A stretch of 64,000 nucleotides of DNA from JBBPZA01 sp963797015. GTDB lineage: Bacteria; Actinomycetota; Thermoleophilia; Solirubrobacterales; Solirubrobacteraceae. This document shows, in pieces, positions 43,025 to 51,726 of this stretch. Both the position numbers and the translations under genes were made by a program. Location of the stretch: positions 744,001 through 808,000 of the forward strand of contig CAWCNV010000003.1 in the NCBI GenBank assembly GCA_963797015.1, written 5' to 3'. The notes under the pieces are model-generated. The model saw nothing but the letters and a program-made list of their open reading frames with translations, was not told where the DNA came from and made no database searches. Numbering within the stretch: the stretch's first letter is position 1; every line of letters begins with the position of its first letter.

Positions 43025-44818
43025 ATGGCCACCCGGGAGAAGGTCAAGCCGGAGGCGGGCAAGGTCGTCGACATGGCCTGGGATCCGATCACCCGGATCG
43101 TCGGCAACCTCGGCATCTACACCAAGATCGATTTCGGCAACAACGAGGTCGTCTCGTGCAAGAGCACCTCCTCGCTGTTCCGGGGCTACAGCGTGTTCAT
43201 GAAGGGCAAGGACCCGCGCGACGCCCACTTCATCACCAGCCGCATCTGCGGCATCTGCGGCGACAACCACGCCGTCTGCTCGTGCTATGCGCAGCAGATG
43301 GCCTACGGGGTCAAGCCGCCCCCGCTCGGTGAGTGGATCGTGAACCTCGGCGAGGCGGCCGAGTACATCTTCGACCACATCATCTTCCAGGACAACCTGG
43401 TGTTCGTGGACTTCTGCGAGCAGATGGTCAAGGAGACCAACCCCAGCGTGCTGGCCAAGGCCGAGAAGACCGAGGCCCGCGGAGCCAGCATCCACGGCTA
43501 CCGGACGATCGCCGACATCATGCGCTCCTACAACCCGTTCACCGGGGAGACCTACCAGGAAGCGCTCCACATGAGCCGCGTCGGGCGGGAGATGATCTGC
43601 CTGATGGAGGGCCGCCACGTGCACCCCTCCACGATCTACCCCGGTGGGGTGGGGACGGTGGCCACGCCCACGCTGTTCACCGACTACCTCAGCCGGCTGC
43701 TGCGGACGCTGGACTTCATCAAGAAGGCCGTCGCGATGAACGACGACGTCTTCGACTTCTTCTACGAGGCCCTGCCGGGCTACGAGGAGGTCGGCCGCCG
43801 GCGCATCCTGCTCGGGTGCTGGGGCGCGTGGAACAACCCCGACCACGTCGACTACGACTACCGCAACATGGACCACTGGGGCAACGAGATGTTCGTCACC
43901 CCGGGCGTGGTCGTCGACGGCGAGCTGGTGACCACCAACCTGGTCGACATCAACCTCGGGATCCGGATTCTGCTGGGCAGCTCCTACTACGACGACTGGG
44001 CCAACGAGGAGACGTTCGTCGCCAACGACCCGCTGGGCAACCCGGTCGACAAGCGCCACCCGTGGAACCAGACGACCATCCCCAAGCCCCAGAAGCGCGA
44101 CCTGGACGGCGGCAACTACAGCTGGGTGATGAGCCCGCGCTGGTATGACAAGCGCACCGACTCCTATCTGGCGCTCGACACCGGCGGCGGCGCGCTCGCG
44201 CGCCTGTGGGCCACGGCGCTGGCCAACAAGGTCAAGACGCCGTTCGTCAACGCCACGGGCAACAGCGTGGTCATCAACCTGCCCAAGACGCCCAACACCG
44301 CGGAACAGACGCTCGAGTGGAAGGTCCCGCAGTGGTCCAACGCGATCGAGCGCGACCGCGCGCGGATCTACTTCGTGGCCTACTCGGCGGCCATGGCGTT
44401 CCACTTCCTCGACCGGGCGTTCAACGAGGTCCGATCGGGGAACACGAAGGTCTTCGAGGACTTCGACGTCCCCGACGAGGCGATCGGCTGCGGCTTCCAC
44501 GAGGCGGTGCGCGGCGTGCTCTCGCACCACCTGGTGATCCGCGACGGAAAGATCGCCAACTACCACCCGTACCCGCCGACGCCCTGGAACGGCAGTCCGA
44601 CGGACTCCTACGGGACCCCAGGCCCCTACGAGGACGCGGTCATGGGCCAGCCGATCTTCGAGGAGAACGGCCAGGACGATTTCCGCGGCATCGACATCAT
44701 GCGGGCGGTGCGCAGCTTCGACCCGTGCCTGCCCTGCGGCGTGCACATGTACATGGGCAAGGGCAAGGTCCGGAGGCAGGTGCACTCGCCGATCTTCGGC
44801 GAGGCCCACGGCAGCTAG
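43025..44818 (+). CDS. hhyL: [NiFe] hydrogenase large subunit, group 1h type
   Basis: 597 residues; contains the Ni-Fe active site. L1 motif RICGICGDNHAVCSC with Cys75 and Cys78; L2 motif DPCLPCGVH with Cys568, Cys571 and His574. After His574 a 23-residue C-terminal peptide remains, to be cut by the protease encoded at 48419. Its length and motifs fit HhyL, which oxidises H2 at very low concentrations. SD GGAGAA precedes ATG 43025. Confidence 0.95.
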   Translation: MATREKVKPEAGKVVDMAWDPITRIVGNLGIYTKIDFGNNEVVSCKSTSSLFRGYSVFMKGKDPRDAHFITSRICGICGDNHAVCSCYAQQMAYGVKPPPLGEWIVNLGEAAEYIFDHIIFQDNLVFVDFCEQMVKETNPSVLAKAEKTEARGASIHGYRTIADIMRSYNPFTGETYQEALHMSRVGREMICLMEGRHVHPSTIYPGGVGTVATPTLFTDYLSRLLRTLDFIKKAVAMNDDVFDFFYEALPGYEEVGRRRILLGCWGAWNNPDHVDYDYRNMDHWGNEMFVTPGVVVDGELVTTNLVDINLGIRILLGSSYYDDWANEETFVANDPLGNPVDKRHPWNQTTIPKPQKRDLDGGNYSWVMSPRWYDKRTDSYLALDTGGGALARLWATALANKVKTPFVNATGNSVVINLPKTPNTAEQTLEWKVPQWSNAIERDRARIYFVAYSAAMAFHFLDRAFNEVRSGNTKVFEDFDVPDEAIGCGFHEAVRGVLSHHLVIRDGKIANYHPYPPTPWNGSPTDSYGTPGPYEDAVMGQPIFEENGQDDFRGIDIMRAVRSFDPCLPCGVHMYMGKGKVRRQVHSPIFGEAHGS

Positions 44819-44828
44819 GAGCACCGCG

Positions 44829-45713
44829 GTGGACGACAGCGAGGCACGCGAGCGGGTCGGGCGAGTCGAGGCGCTCCTCGACGAGATCGACGCGCTGGCC
44901 GACCCGGCGGCGCGCGAGAAGGCGTTGGAGGTCGTGCAGGCGCTGCTCGACCTCTACGGCGAGGGCCTGGGCCGGATCGTGGAGCGCGTCTCCGCCGGCG
45001 ACGACGGCCGGCTCGCGGAGGCGCTGGCCGGCGACGAGCTGGTCGCCCACCTGCTGCTCCTCCACGGGCTGCATCCGGAGCCCGTCGAGGGCCGGGTGCG
45101 CCGCGCGCTGGAGGAGGTCCGTCCCTACCTCGAGTCCCACGGAGGCAACGTCGAGCTGCTGGCGGTCGAGGAGGGCGCCGTGCGGCTTGCGCTCCAGGGC
45201 AGCTGCAGCGGCTGCCCGTCGTCGGCCATGACGCTCAAGCTGGCGATCGAGGACGCCATCCGCAAGGCCGCTCCGGAGATCGAGGAGGTGATCGCCGACG
45301 GGGCGCTGAACTCGGAGCCGGAGCCCGCGCTGCTGCAGCTCGAGGTGCTCGGTGGGCCGGTGCAGGCGCCGCCCCCCGCCGGCAACGGCGGCCCGAGCTG
45401 GGCGATGGCAGGCGGCCTGCCGCAGCTGAAGGGCGGCGGCACGCTGGTGAAGGAGGTCGAAGGCGAGCGTGTGCTCTTCCTCGAGCTGCACCACGATGTC
45501 TACGCCTACCGTCCGGACTGTCCCCACTGCGGGGCGTCGCTCGGGGAAGGCAGCCTGAGCGGCGAGGAGCTCGCCTGTTCGGGATGCGGCAAGCGCTTCG
45601 ACGTCCAACGCGCGGGGCGCGGTCTCGACGCGGACGAGCTGCACCTCGAGCCGGTTCCGTTGCTGCGCGACGACGCCGGCATGGTCAGGGTCGCGCTCGG
45701 CTCGGCGGTGTAG
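44829..45713 (+). CDS. NifU-like / Rieske-like fusion protein
   Basis: 294 residues from GTG 44829. Helical N-terminal part, then NifU C-terminal Fe-S scaffold domain with CSGC (Cys126, Cys129: GSCSGCPSSAMTLKLAIE), then a domain with the Rieske frame (DCPHCGASLGEGSLSGEELA CSGCGKRFD): Cys231, His233, Cys234 ... Cys250, Cys253. The second His of normal Rieske (CxxH) is Cys253, so it is either an atypical [2Fe-2S] or a zinc ribbon. Downstream of hhyL; may pass electrons from, or load clusters into, the hydrogenase. Confidence 0.85.
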   Translation: MDDSEARERVGRVEALLDEIDALADPAAREKALEVVQALLDLYGEGLGRIVERVSAGDDGRLAEALAGDELVAHLLLLHGLHPEPVEGRVRRALEEVRPYLESHGGNVELLAVEEGAVRLALQGSCSGCPSSAMTLKLAIEDAIRKAAPEIEEVIADGALNSEPEPALLQLEVLGGPVQAPPPAGNGGPSWAMAGGLPQLKGGGTLVKEVEGERVLFLELHHDVYAYRPDCPHCGASLGEGSLSGEELACSGCGKRFDVQRAGRGLDADELHLEPVPLLRDDAGMVRVALGSAV

Positions 45714-46355
45714 GTGCAGAGCTCCCGTCTGCGAACACTTGCGCAGCGCTCGGCGACAGAGCGTGTCGAGGCGCAGGAGCGCTGCGACCTGTGCAACGCG
45801 CCGATCTCCCCGGATCACCGCCACATGCTGGACCTCGAGAGCCGCGAGCTCATGTGCGCCTGCCGCCCGTGCTCGCTGCTGTTCGACCGCGGCGCGGCCG
45901 GCGGCGGGCACTTCCGGCTCGTGCCCGAGCGGCGGCTGCGGCTCGACGACTTCGCGATGAGCGACCTCGCGTGGGAGGAGCTGCGGATCCCAGTCGACAT
46001 GGCCTTCTTCCACCGCAGCAGCCGGGAGCAGCGCGTGGTGGCCCTCTACCCGGGCCCGATGGGCGCGACCGAGTCGCTGCTCGGGCTCGAGGCATGGGAG
46101 CAGCTCGAGGCCGACAACCCGGTGCTCGAGACCATGGAGGCCGACGTCGAGGCGCTGCTGGTGAACCGCGCGCGCGGCGCGCGCCAGCAGTGGCTGGTCG
46201 GGATCGACATATGCTTCGAGCTCGTCGGGCTGATCCGCAGCCGCTGGCGCGGACTGACCGGGGGCAAGGAGGTCTGGACCGAGATCACGAGCTTCTTCGA
46301 GAGGCTCGACGAAGCCGCGACGCCGGCACCGAGCGTCGCCGAGAAAAGGAGCTGA
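45714..46355 (+). CDS. DUF5947-type hydrogenase-associated protein
   Basis: 213 residues from GTG 45714. Zinc-ribbon-like start with CDLCNAPI ... DLESRELMCACRPC and a folded remainder. Matches the conserved companion of group 1h hydrogenases by position and sequence feel (DUF5947); exact role unknown. Confidence 0.75.
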   Translation: MQSSRLRTLAQRSATERVEAQERCDLCNAPISPDHRHMLDLESRELMCACRPCSLLFDRGAAGGGHFRLVPERRLRLDDFAMSDLAWEELRIPVDMAFFHRSSREQRVVALYPGPMGATESLLGLEAWEQLEADNPVLETMEADVEALLVNRARGARQQWLVGIDICFELVGLIRSRWRGLTGGKEVWTEITSFFERLDEAATPAPSVAEKRS

Positions 46356-46356
46356 C

Positions 46357-46566
46357 ATGGGCCGCAGCACAGACGCGGCGGGTCGTCCCAAGCCCGACGC
46401 ACCCGCCCACACCCCGGGGATCAAGCAGGGGAACTCGAGGGGCAACTACGAGCGGATGGCGGGCCACAACCCCGACGGGACGTCGACCGCCCAGCGGTCG
46501 ACCGGGGTCAACCCCCAGGCGCGTGAGCCGATCGACCCGCGGATGCCGAACCTGAGCCCGGCATAG
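46357..46566 (+). CDS. Small hydrogenase-associated protein
   Basis: 69 residues, polar and probably disordered (PGIKQGNSRGNYERMAGHNP, STGVNPQAREPIDPRMPNLS). Similar small proteins accompany hhySL in actinobacteria. Its stop TAG is followed at once by the ATG of palindromic element B. Confidence 0.6.
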   Translation: MGRSTDAAGRPKPDAPAHTPGIKQGNSRGNYERMAGHNPDGTSTAQRSTGVNPQAREPIDPRMPNLSPA

Positions 46567-46732
46567 ATGGTTGAGCCCACGACCCCCACGACCGCCTGGT
46601 CGCGTCTCGCGGCGGCGGATCGCCACGGTCCGAAGCGGTCCGTGGCTCTGCCACTGTCCCCCTTCGGCCCGCGCCGCCCGCCATCCACGATCCACGACCA
46701 TGCGGCCGCGCGCGCCGCGCGCTCAACCATCT
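46565..46732. repeat. 168-bp palindromic intergenic element, copy B
   Basis: Ends AGATGGTTGAGC / GCTCAACCATCT (12 bp, perfect; 13 with the flanking T-A). Centre GTGGC-TCT-GCCAC (46642-46654). Inner stem CCGAAG/CTTCGG. Strongly similar to copy A along the whole length (about 80% identity by eye), with identical size and centre position. It lies between two hydrogenase accessory genes, far from copy A. Confidence 0.85.
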
Positions 46733-46734
46733 AG
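46567..46734 (+). CDS. Putative 55-residue protein of palindromic element B
   Basis: ATG 46567 directly after the preceding TAG, stop TAG 46732-46734. Same 55 codons and same frame as in copy A: MVEPTTPT start and central RLAAADRHGPKRSVALPLSP. The frame has no stop in either copy despite sequence differences, but the length being a multiple of three would also preserve it. Possible small protein or coupling ORF. Confidence 0.4.
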   Translation: MVEPTTPTTAWSRLAAADRHGPKRSVALPLSPFGPRRPPSTIHDHAAARAARSTI

Positions 46735-46743
46735 CGCGGGCGT

Positions 46744-47427
46744 ATGTCGGCTACCACGCCCGCCCCGGGACTGGCCGGCTCCGCGCCGCGGCTGTCGTTC
46801 GCAGTGCAGGATGCAGAGGCGGTGGCCTTCGCCGCCGTCCCGACGCTGCGCTTCGCGCTGCAGATCGAGAGCGCGGGCGGCGTGGCTGTCCGCTCGGTGG
46901 TGCTCGACGTCCAGCTGCAGATCGCCGCGCGGCGGCGGCCCTACGACGCCGCGGCGCACGACCGGCTGTTCGAGCTCTTCGGCGTGCCGCGCGATTGGGG
47001 CACGACGCTGCGGACGCTGCCGTGGACGCGCGTGACCGTGGTCGTGCCGCCGTTCAACGGCAGCACGGTGGTCGACGTCGACGTTCCCTGCACCTACGAC
47101 CTCGAGGTGGCGGCCTCGCGCTACTTCCAGGCGCTGCAGGACGGGGAGGTGCCGCTCGAGTTCCTGTTCGGCGGGACGGTGTTCTACTCGGGTCCGCAGG
47201 GACACCTGCAGACCGGCATGATCGGCTGGGACCAGGAGGCGGAGTTCGCGCTGCCGGTGCGGACCTGGAAGGAGCTCATGGACCGCCACTTCGCCGGCAC
47301 GGCGTGGTTGCGCCTCTCGAGCGAGCGGCTCGACCGCCTGGTCGCGTACCGCTCGCGCAGCAAGCTCGCGAGCTGGGACGCGGTGGTCGACGCGCTGCTG
47401 CCACCCGAGCCCGAGGAGAGCGCCTAG
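46744..47427 (+). CDS. DUF6084-type hydrogenase-associated protein
   Basis: 227 residues; beta-rich, begins MSATTPAPGLAGSAPRLSFA, with the VVVPPFNGSTVVDVDVPCTY DLEVAASRYF core of the DUF6084 family found next to actinobacterial group 1h hydrogenases. Function unknown. Confidence 0.75.
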   Translation: MSATTPAPGLAGSAPRLSFAVQDAEAVAFAAVPTLRFALQIESAGGVAVRSVVLDVQLQIAARRRPYDAAAHDRLFELFGVPRDWGTTLRTLPWTRVTVVVPPFNGSTVVDVDVPCTYDLEVAASRYFQALQDGEVPLEFLFGGTVFYSGPQGHLQTGMIGWDQEAEFALPVRTWKELMDRHFAGTAWLRLSSERLDRLVAYRSRSKLASWDAVVDALLPPEPEESA

Positions 47428-47429
47428 CC

Positions 47430-48422
47430 GTGGACCCCGTGCGCCGAATCGCCGACGCGGTCCTCTACGAGGGCTACGTGCTGTGGCCCTACCGTCGCTC
47501 GGCGCTCAAGAACCAGCAGCGCTGGACCTTCGGCGGCGTCCATCCCCGGGCCTACAGCGAGCAGCGCGGCGGCGACGATCCATGGGTCATGCAGGCGCAG
47601 TGCCTGCTCGAGACGGGAGACGGCGCGACGTTCGACGTCCACGTGCGCTTCCTGCACGTGGTCGAGCGCCGTGTGCTCCGGGCCGTCGGAGGCGGGCTCG
47701 AGCCCGTCGACGAGCTCGAGCTGGACGGCGAGCGCCATGTCTCGTGGCAGGAGGCGACCGAGCGCGAGGTGGGGGCCGAGCGGGTCGGGCCGACGGCGGC
47801 ACGGCGCGTCGACATACGAGTCGAGCCGGGGGTCGAGCGCGAGGAGCTGTGCAGCGCGGACGGGGCGGTGGCGGGGGCGCTCGAGCGAAGCTGGGAGGGG
47901 CTCGCGGGCGCGCTGGAGATCGCGACCGAGCCGGCCGGCGACGGCGTCCATCGGGTCACGGTCCGGATCTCCAACACGACCCCGTGGGCGGGCGGCAGCC
48001 GCGAGCAGACATTGCGCCAGACGTTCTGCTCGACGCACGCGGTTCTGCGGACGAGCGACGGGAGCTTCGTCTCGCTGACCGACCCGCCCGAGGCGCTGCG
48101 CGGCGCTGCCGAGGCGTGCACGAACACCGGCTGCTGGCCGGTCCTGGTCGAGGATCCCAGCACCGTCCTCGCCTCCCCGATCATCCTCCCCGACTACCCG
48201 CAGATCGCGCCCGAGAGCCCGGGCGACCTGTTCGACTCGGGCGAGATCGACCAGATGCTCGTGCTCAACATCCTCGCGATGACCGACGAGGAGAAGCAGG
48301 CCATGCGCGAGGCCGACCCGCGCACGCGCGAGATCCTCGAGCGTACGGAGGCGCTCAGCGAGGAGGAGCTCATGCGCCTGCACGGCGCTGTCCGCGAGTT
48401 CGCGGCGGTGCGCGAGCCATGA
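47430..48422 (+). CDS. Conserved hydrogenase-cluster protein of unknown function
   Basis: 330 residues from GTG 47430. Begins MDPVRRIADAVLYEGYVLWP YRRSALKNQQRW, with one CTNTGCWPVLVED segment near residue 240 and an acidic helical C terminus. No catalytic motif is seen. It overlaps the protease gene in ATGA, so their expression is coupled. Confidence 0.7.
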   Translation: MDPVRRIADAVLYEGYVLWPYRRSALKNQQRWTFGGVHPRAYSEQRGGDDPWVMQAQCLLETGDGATFDVHVRFLHVVERRVLRAVGGGLEPVDELELDGERHVSWQEATEREVGAERVGPTAARRVDIRVEPGVEREELCSADGAVAGALERSWEGLAGALEIATEPAGDGVHRVTVRISNTTPWAGGSREQTLRQTFCSTHAVLRTSDGSFVSLTDPPEALRGAAEACTNTGCWPVLVEDPSTVLASPIILPDYPQIAPESPGDLFDSGEIDQMLVLNILAMTDEEKQAMREADPRTREILERTEALSEEELMRLHGAVREFAAVREP

Positions 48423-49246
48423 GCTCCGAGCGCGGCCACTGGGAGGAGCTCGAGCGCCCGGGCCCGGACTCGGTGTCGGTCGCGGGCGTCGACCTGCGGC
48501 GCGGGAGCCGCGTGGAGCTGCGCCCGGGGCGCAGCGCGGACGCGTTCGACCTCGCGCTCGCCGGCCGCGTGGGCGTGGTCGACGGGATCGAGACCGACAT
48601 GGAGGGGCGCGTCCAGCTCGCGATCGTGGTCGAGGACGACCCCGGACGCGACCTCGGCAAGGCGCGCCAGCTCGGGCACCGCTTCTTCTTCTCGCCCGAG
48701 GAGGTCGAGCCGCTCGACGGCGCCGGCCCGGCGCCCGCGCGTGCCGGCGCCCGCATCCTCGTGGCCGGGATCGGCAACGTGTTCCTGGGCGACGACGGCT
48801 TCGGGGTCGCACTGGCCGGGAGGTTGGCCACGGGCGCGCTTCCGGCCGGGGTCGACGTGGTGGACTTCGGCATCCGCGGGATGGACCTCGCCTACGCGCT
48901 CGGAGACGGCTACGACGCCGCCGTGCTGCTCGATGCCACCCCGCGCGACCAGGCCCCTGGCACGCTCTACGTGATCGAGCCCGAGCTCGACCCGTCCGAG
49001 GTCGCGCTCGACACCCACGGAATGGACCCGGTCAAGGTGCTCGCGCTCGCGCGCACCCTGGGCGGCTCGCCGCCGCGCGTCCTCGTCGTCGGCTGCGAGC
49101 CGCTCACGCGCATGAGCGAGGACGACGAGGTCGTCGTCGCCGAGCTCTCGGAACCGGTGCGGGCCGCGCTCGACGAGGCGGTGAGGCTCGTCGAGTCGCT
49201 GCTCGCGGACCTGACGGAAACGACCAGGGAGGTACACCCCTCATGA
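48419..49246 (+). CDS. Hydrogenase maturation protease (M52) with N-terminal domain
   Basis: 275 residues. Last ~160: M52 fold with ILVAGIGNVFLGDDGFGVAL (first Ni-recognising Asp), IRGMDLAYAL, LLDATPRD and DTHGMDPVKVL (His). Removes the HhyL C-terminal peptide after Ni insertion. First ~110 residues form an extra domain with RRGSRVELRPGRSADAFDLA, perhaps targeting it to the subunit. Confidence 0.88.
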   Translation: MSSERGHWEELERPGPDSVSVAGVDLRRGSRVELRPGRSADAFDLALAGRVGVVDGIETDMEGRVQLAIVVEDDPGRDLGKARQLGHRFFFSPEEVEPLDGAGPAPARAGARILVAGIGNVFLGDDGFGVALAGRLATGALPAGVDVVDFGIRGMDLAYALGDGYDAAVLLDATPRDQAPGTLYVIEPELDPSEVALDTHGMDPVKVLALARTLGGSPPRVLVVGCEPLTRMSEDDEVVVAELSEPVRAALDEAVRLVESLLADLTETTREVHPS

Positions 49247-49371
49247 CGGAGATCCGCATACCGCCGCTCGTGCAGCTGCTGCTTGTGCTGTCCGTGATCG
49301 GCCTGATCGCCGCCGCCGTGGCGGCGCAGATGCCAGAGCTCCAGCGCTACCTCAAGATCCGGGAGATGTAG
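49243..49371 (+). CDS. Small DUF6893-like membrane protein
   Basis: 42 residues from ATG 49243 (4-nt overlap with the protease) to TAG 49369-49371. A single hydrophobic segment (LVQLLLVLSVIGLIAAAVAA) followed by QMPELQRYLKIREM, the signature of small one-helix proteins of these clusters (DUF6893). Possibly anchors the hydrogenase or modulates it. Confidence 0.7.
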   Translation: MTEIRIPPLVQLLLVLSVIGLIAAAVAAQMPELQRYLKIREM

Positions 49372-49376
49372 CGCGC

Positions 49377-50057
49377 GTGCACCGCACGAAGGTACGAGTC
49401 GTCGAGGACGCGCTCGACGCCAACAACACCATCGCGCGCGCCAACCGCGCCGACTTCGATCGCGACTCCGTGACCGTGGTCAACCTGATGAGCGCTCCGG
49501 GAGCGGGCAAGACCTCGCTCCTGGAGCGGGTCCTGCCCGCGCTCGACGGCGTGCGCGCGGGCGTCCTGGAGGGCGACGTGCAGGGCAGCGCGGACGCGGA
49601 CCGGATCGCGGGCGTCCACGTCCCGGTCGTGCAGCTCAACACCGGCGCGGGCTTCGGCGGCGAGTGTCACCTGGACGCCAACATGGTCCGCTCGGCGATC
49701 CCCAGCCTGCCGCTCGACGAGATCGACCTGCTGGTGATCGAGAACGTCGGCAATCTGGTGTGCCCCGCCGAGTTCAGGGTCGGCGAGGACGTCAGGGCGA
49801 TGGTCTGCTCGGTGACCGAGGGCGAGGACAAGCCGCTCAAGTACCCGCTGATGTTCCGGGCCTGCGAGCTCGTGGTGGTCAACAAGCTCGACCTGCTTCC
49901 CCATTTGGATTTCAACGTGGACAAGCTGCTCTACAACCTCGATGCGGTGAACCCGGGCGCCGAGCGGATGCTGGTGAGCGCGCGCACCGGCGAGGGGCTC
50001 GATGAGCTGCGCGATTGGCTCGTGGGGGTGGCCTCGCGCACGCGCGCACCCGCATGA
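49377..50057 (+). CDS. hypB: Hydrogenase nickel incorporation GTPase HypB
   Basis: 226 residues from GTG 49377. P-loop SAPGAGKTSLLERVLPAL, metal site GECHLDANMV, IENVGNLVCPAEFRVGED (switch) and VVNKLDLLPH (G4-like NKLD). No His-rich tail. GTP-driven Ni transfer with HypA. TGA overlaps the ATG of the SIS gene. Confidence 0.96.
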   Translation: MHRTKVRVVEDALDANNTIARANRADFDRDSVTVVNLMSAPGAGKTSLLERVLPALDGVRAGVLEGDVQGSADADRIAGVHVPVVQLNTGAGFGGECHLDANMVRSAIPSLPLDEIDLLVIENVGNLVCPAEFRVGEDVRAMVCSVTEGEDKPLKYPLMFRACELVVVNKLDLLPHLDFNVDKLLYNLDAVNPGAERMLVSARTGEGLDELRDWLVGVASRTRAPA

Positions 50058-51253
50058 GCGCGATCGCCTCGGCCGAGCGCCTCGACGAGCTGGTCGAGGA
50101 ACGCACGCGCACCAACGAACGGTTCTTCGCGGCGGAGGCCGAGCGCATCGCGCGCCTGTGCCACCGGATGGCCGAGCGCTTCGCGCGCGGCGGCCGCCTG
50201 GTCGCGTTCGGCCGCTCGCCCGCCGCGCGCTCGGACGTCCGGCACGTGGCCGTCGAGTTCGTCCACCCGGTGATCGTGGGCAAGCGCGCGCTGCCCGCGC
50301 TGGGCCTCACCGGCGAGGGAGGCCCGCTGGACCTCGAGGTCGGTCTGACCGCCGAGCCCGACGACATCGCGATCGCCTTCGGCGACGGGGGCGACGCCGA
50401 GCTCGCGGCCGCGCTCGAGACGGCGCGCGCGCGAGGCTGCGAGACGATCGCCTTCGCGCCCTTCGGCGCGGAATGGGAGTTCGCGCCGCCCAGCGATGAC
50501 CCGTTCGTGCGGCAGGAGCTGGCCGAGACGCTGTATCACGTCCTGTGGGAGCTCGTGCACGTGTTCTTCGAGCACCGCGGCCTACTCGAGGGCCGGCGCG
50601 CCGGGCCCGTCCACGACGCGGGCGCGTCGAGCTTCCTCTATCCGTTCCTGGCCGAGGGTGAGCACGATCTCGACGGGGTGCTGGAGGACGTCCGCCGCTC
50701 GGCCCTGATGAAGGCCGCCGACGTGGGCGCGCTGCGCGCCCAGACGCTCGCCGACGGGCGCGGCCCGCTGTTCGCCGCGGCCGCCGCGCTGCGAAGCGCG
50801 TTCGACGGCGGAGGGACGCTGCTCGCGCTGGGCAACGGCGGCTCGGCCACCGATGCCATGGATGCCGTCGCGGACTTCCGCAGCCCGCCCCGCGACTGGC
50901 CCGGGCGCCGCGCGCTGGACCTCACCGCGGACCCGGCGATCCTCACCGCGATCGCCAACGACATCGGCGTGGAGGCGCTCTTCGCGCGCCAGGTGATCGC
51001 CTACGCGCGCGAGGGCGACGCGCTGCTCGCGCTATCGACCAGCGGCAACTCGGAGAACGTGATCGCGGCGCTGGCCGAGGCGCGCCGGCGCGGTCTGGTC
51101 ACGATCGCGATGGTGGGCTACGACGGGGGGCGCGTCGCCGCCGAGCGGCTCGCCGACCACGTGGTGGTCACGCGGTCCCAGCACATCCCGCGGATCCAGG
51201 AGGCGCAGGCCGGCGCCTACCACGTGCTGCGCGAGCTGGTGGAGCTCTCATGA
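50054..51253 (+). CDS. Tandem SIS-domain protein (GmhA-like)
   Basis: 399 residues, two sugar-isomerase (SIS) folds. First, degenerate, about 50-190 (RLVAFGRSPAARSDVRHVAV). Second, about 240-390, intact with LALGNGGSATDAMDAVADF and LALSTSGNSENVIAAL, similar to sedoheptulose-7-phosphate isomerase. Recurs between hypB and hypF in other actinobacterial clusters; its link to hydrogenase is unknown. Confidence 0.8.
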   Translation: MSAIASAERLDELVEERTRTNERFFAAEAERIARLCHRMAERFARGGRLVAFGRSPAARSDVRHVAVEFVHPVIVGKRALPALGLTGEGGPLDLEVGLTAEPDDIAIAFGDGGDAELAAALETARARGCETIAFAPFGAEWEFAPPSDDPFVRQELAETLYHVLWELVHVFFEHRGLLEGRRAGPVHDAGASSFLYPFLAEGEHDLDGVLEDVRRSALMKAADVGALRAQTLADGRGPLFAAAAALRSAFDGGGTLLALGNGGSATDAMDAVADFRSPPRDWPGRRALDLTADPAILTAIANDIGVEALFARQVIAYAREGDALLALSTSGNSENVIAALAEARRRGLVTIAMVGYDGGRVAAERLADHVVVTRSQHIPRIQEAQAGAYHVLRELVELS

Positions 51254-51726
51254 CCGCGGTCGGCGAGCCGGCGCCCAGAGGTCGCGACCGGATCGGCATG
51301 GTCGCGCACGCCGGCGTGCGCGGGGCGATCGCGGCGATGGCGATGAGCGGCATGCGCGCGTTCACGGTCGACCTCGGGATCGTCAAGCAGACGCCGCCGC
51401 AGGCGATCCTCAAGCAGCGGGCACGGGGGCTGATCCGGCGCGTCCCGCGCGGGCGCCGCAAGGCGGCGGTCGAGCTCGCGCACTGGTCCTACGGGGCCGC
51501 GGGCGGCGCGGCCTTCGGCATGCTGCCCGACACGGTGCGCAGGAGGGCGTGGGCCGGTCCCCTGTACGGGCTCGGCGTCTGGCTGGGCTTCGAGCTCGGC
51601 ATCGCCCCGTTGCTCGGCCTCACCCAGGCGACGCGCCTGCGCGCCGCCGAGCGCTCGGCGCTGGCCGCCGACCACCTGCTCTACGGCTTCGTCCTCTCCG
51701 AGATGCGCCGCCGGCCCCAGGAGTGA
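51250..51726 (+). CDS. Membrane protein of unknown function
   Basis: 158 residues; 3-4 hydrophobic segments (GAIAAMAMSGMRAFTVDLGI, YGAAGGAAFGMLP, GPLYGLGVWLGFELGIAPLL). ATG overlaps the SIS gene stop; GTGA overlap with hypF. Could position a cluster component at the membrane. Confidence 0.7.
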   Translation: MTAVGEPAPRGRDRIGMVAHAGVRGAIAAMAMSGMRAFTVDLGIVKQTPPQAILKQRARGLIRRVPRGRRKAAVELAHWSYGAAGGAAFGMLPDTVRRRAWAGPLYGLGVWLGFELGIAPLLGLTQATRLRAAERSALAADHLLYGFVLSEMRRRPQE

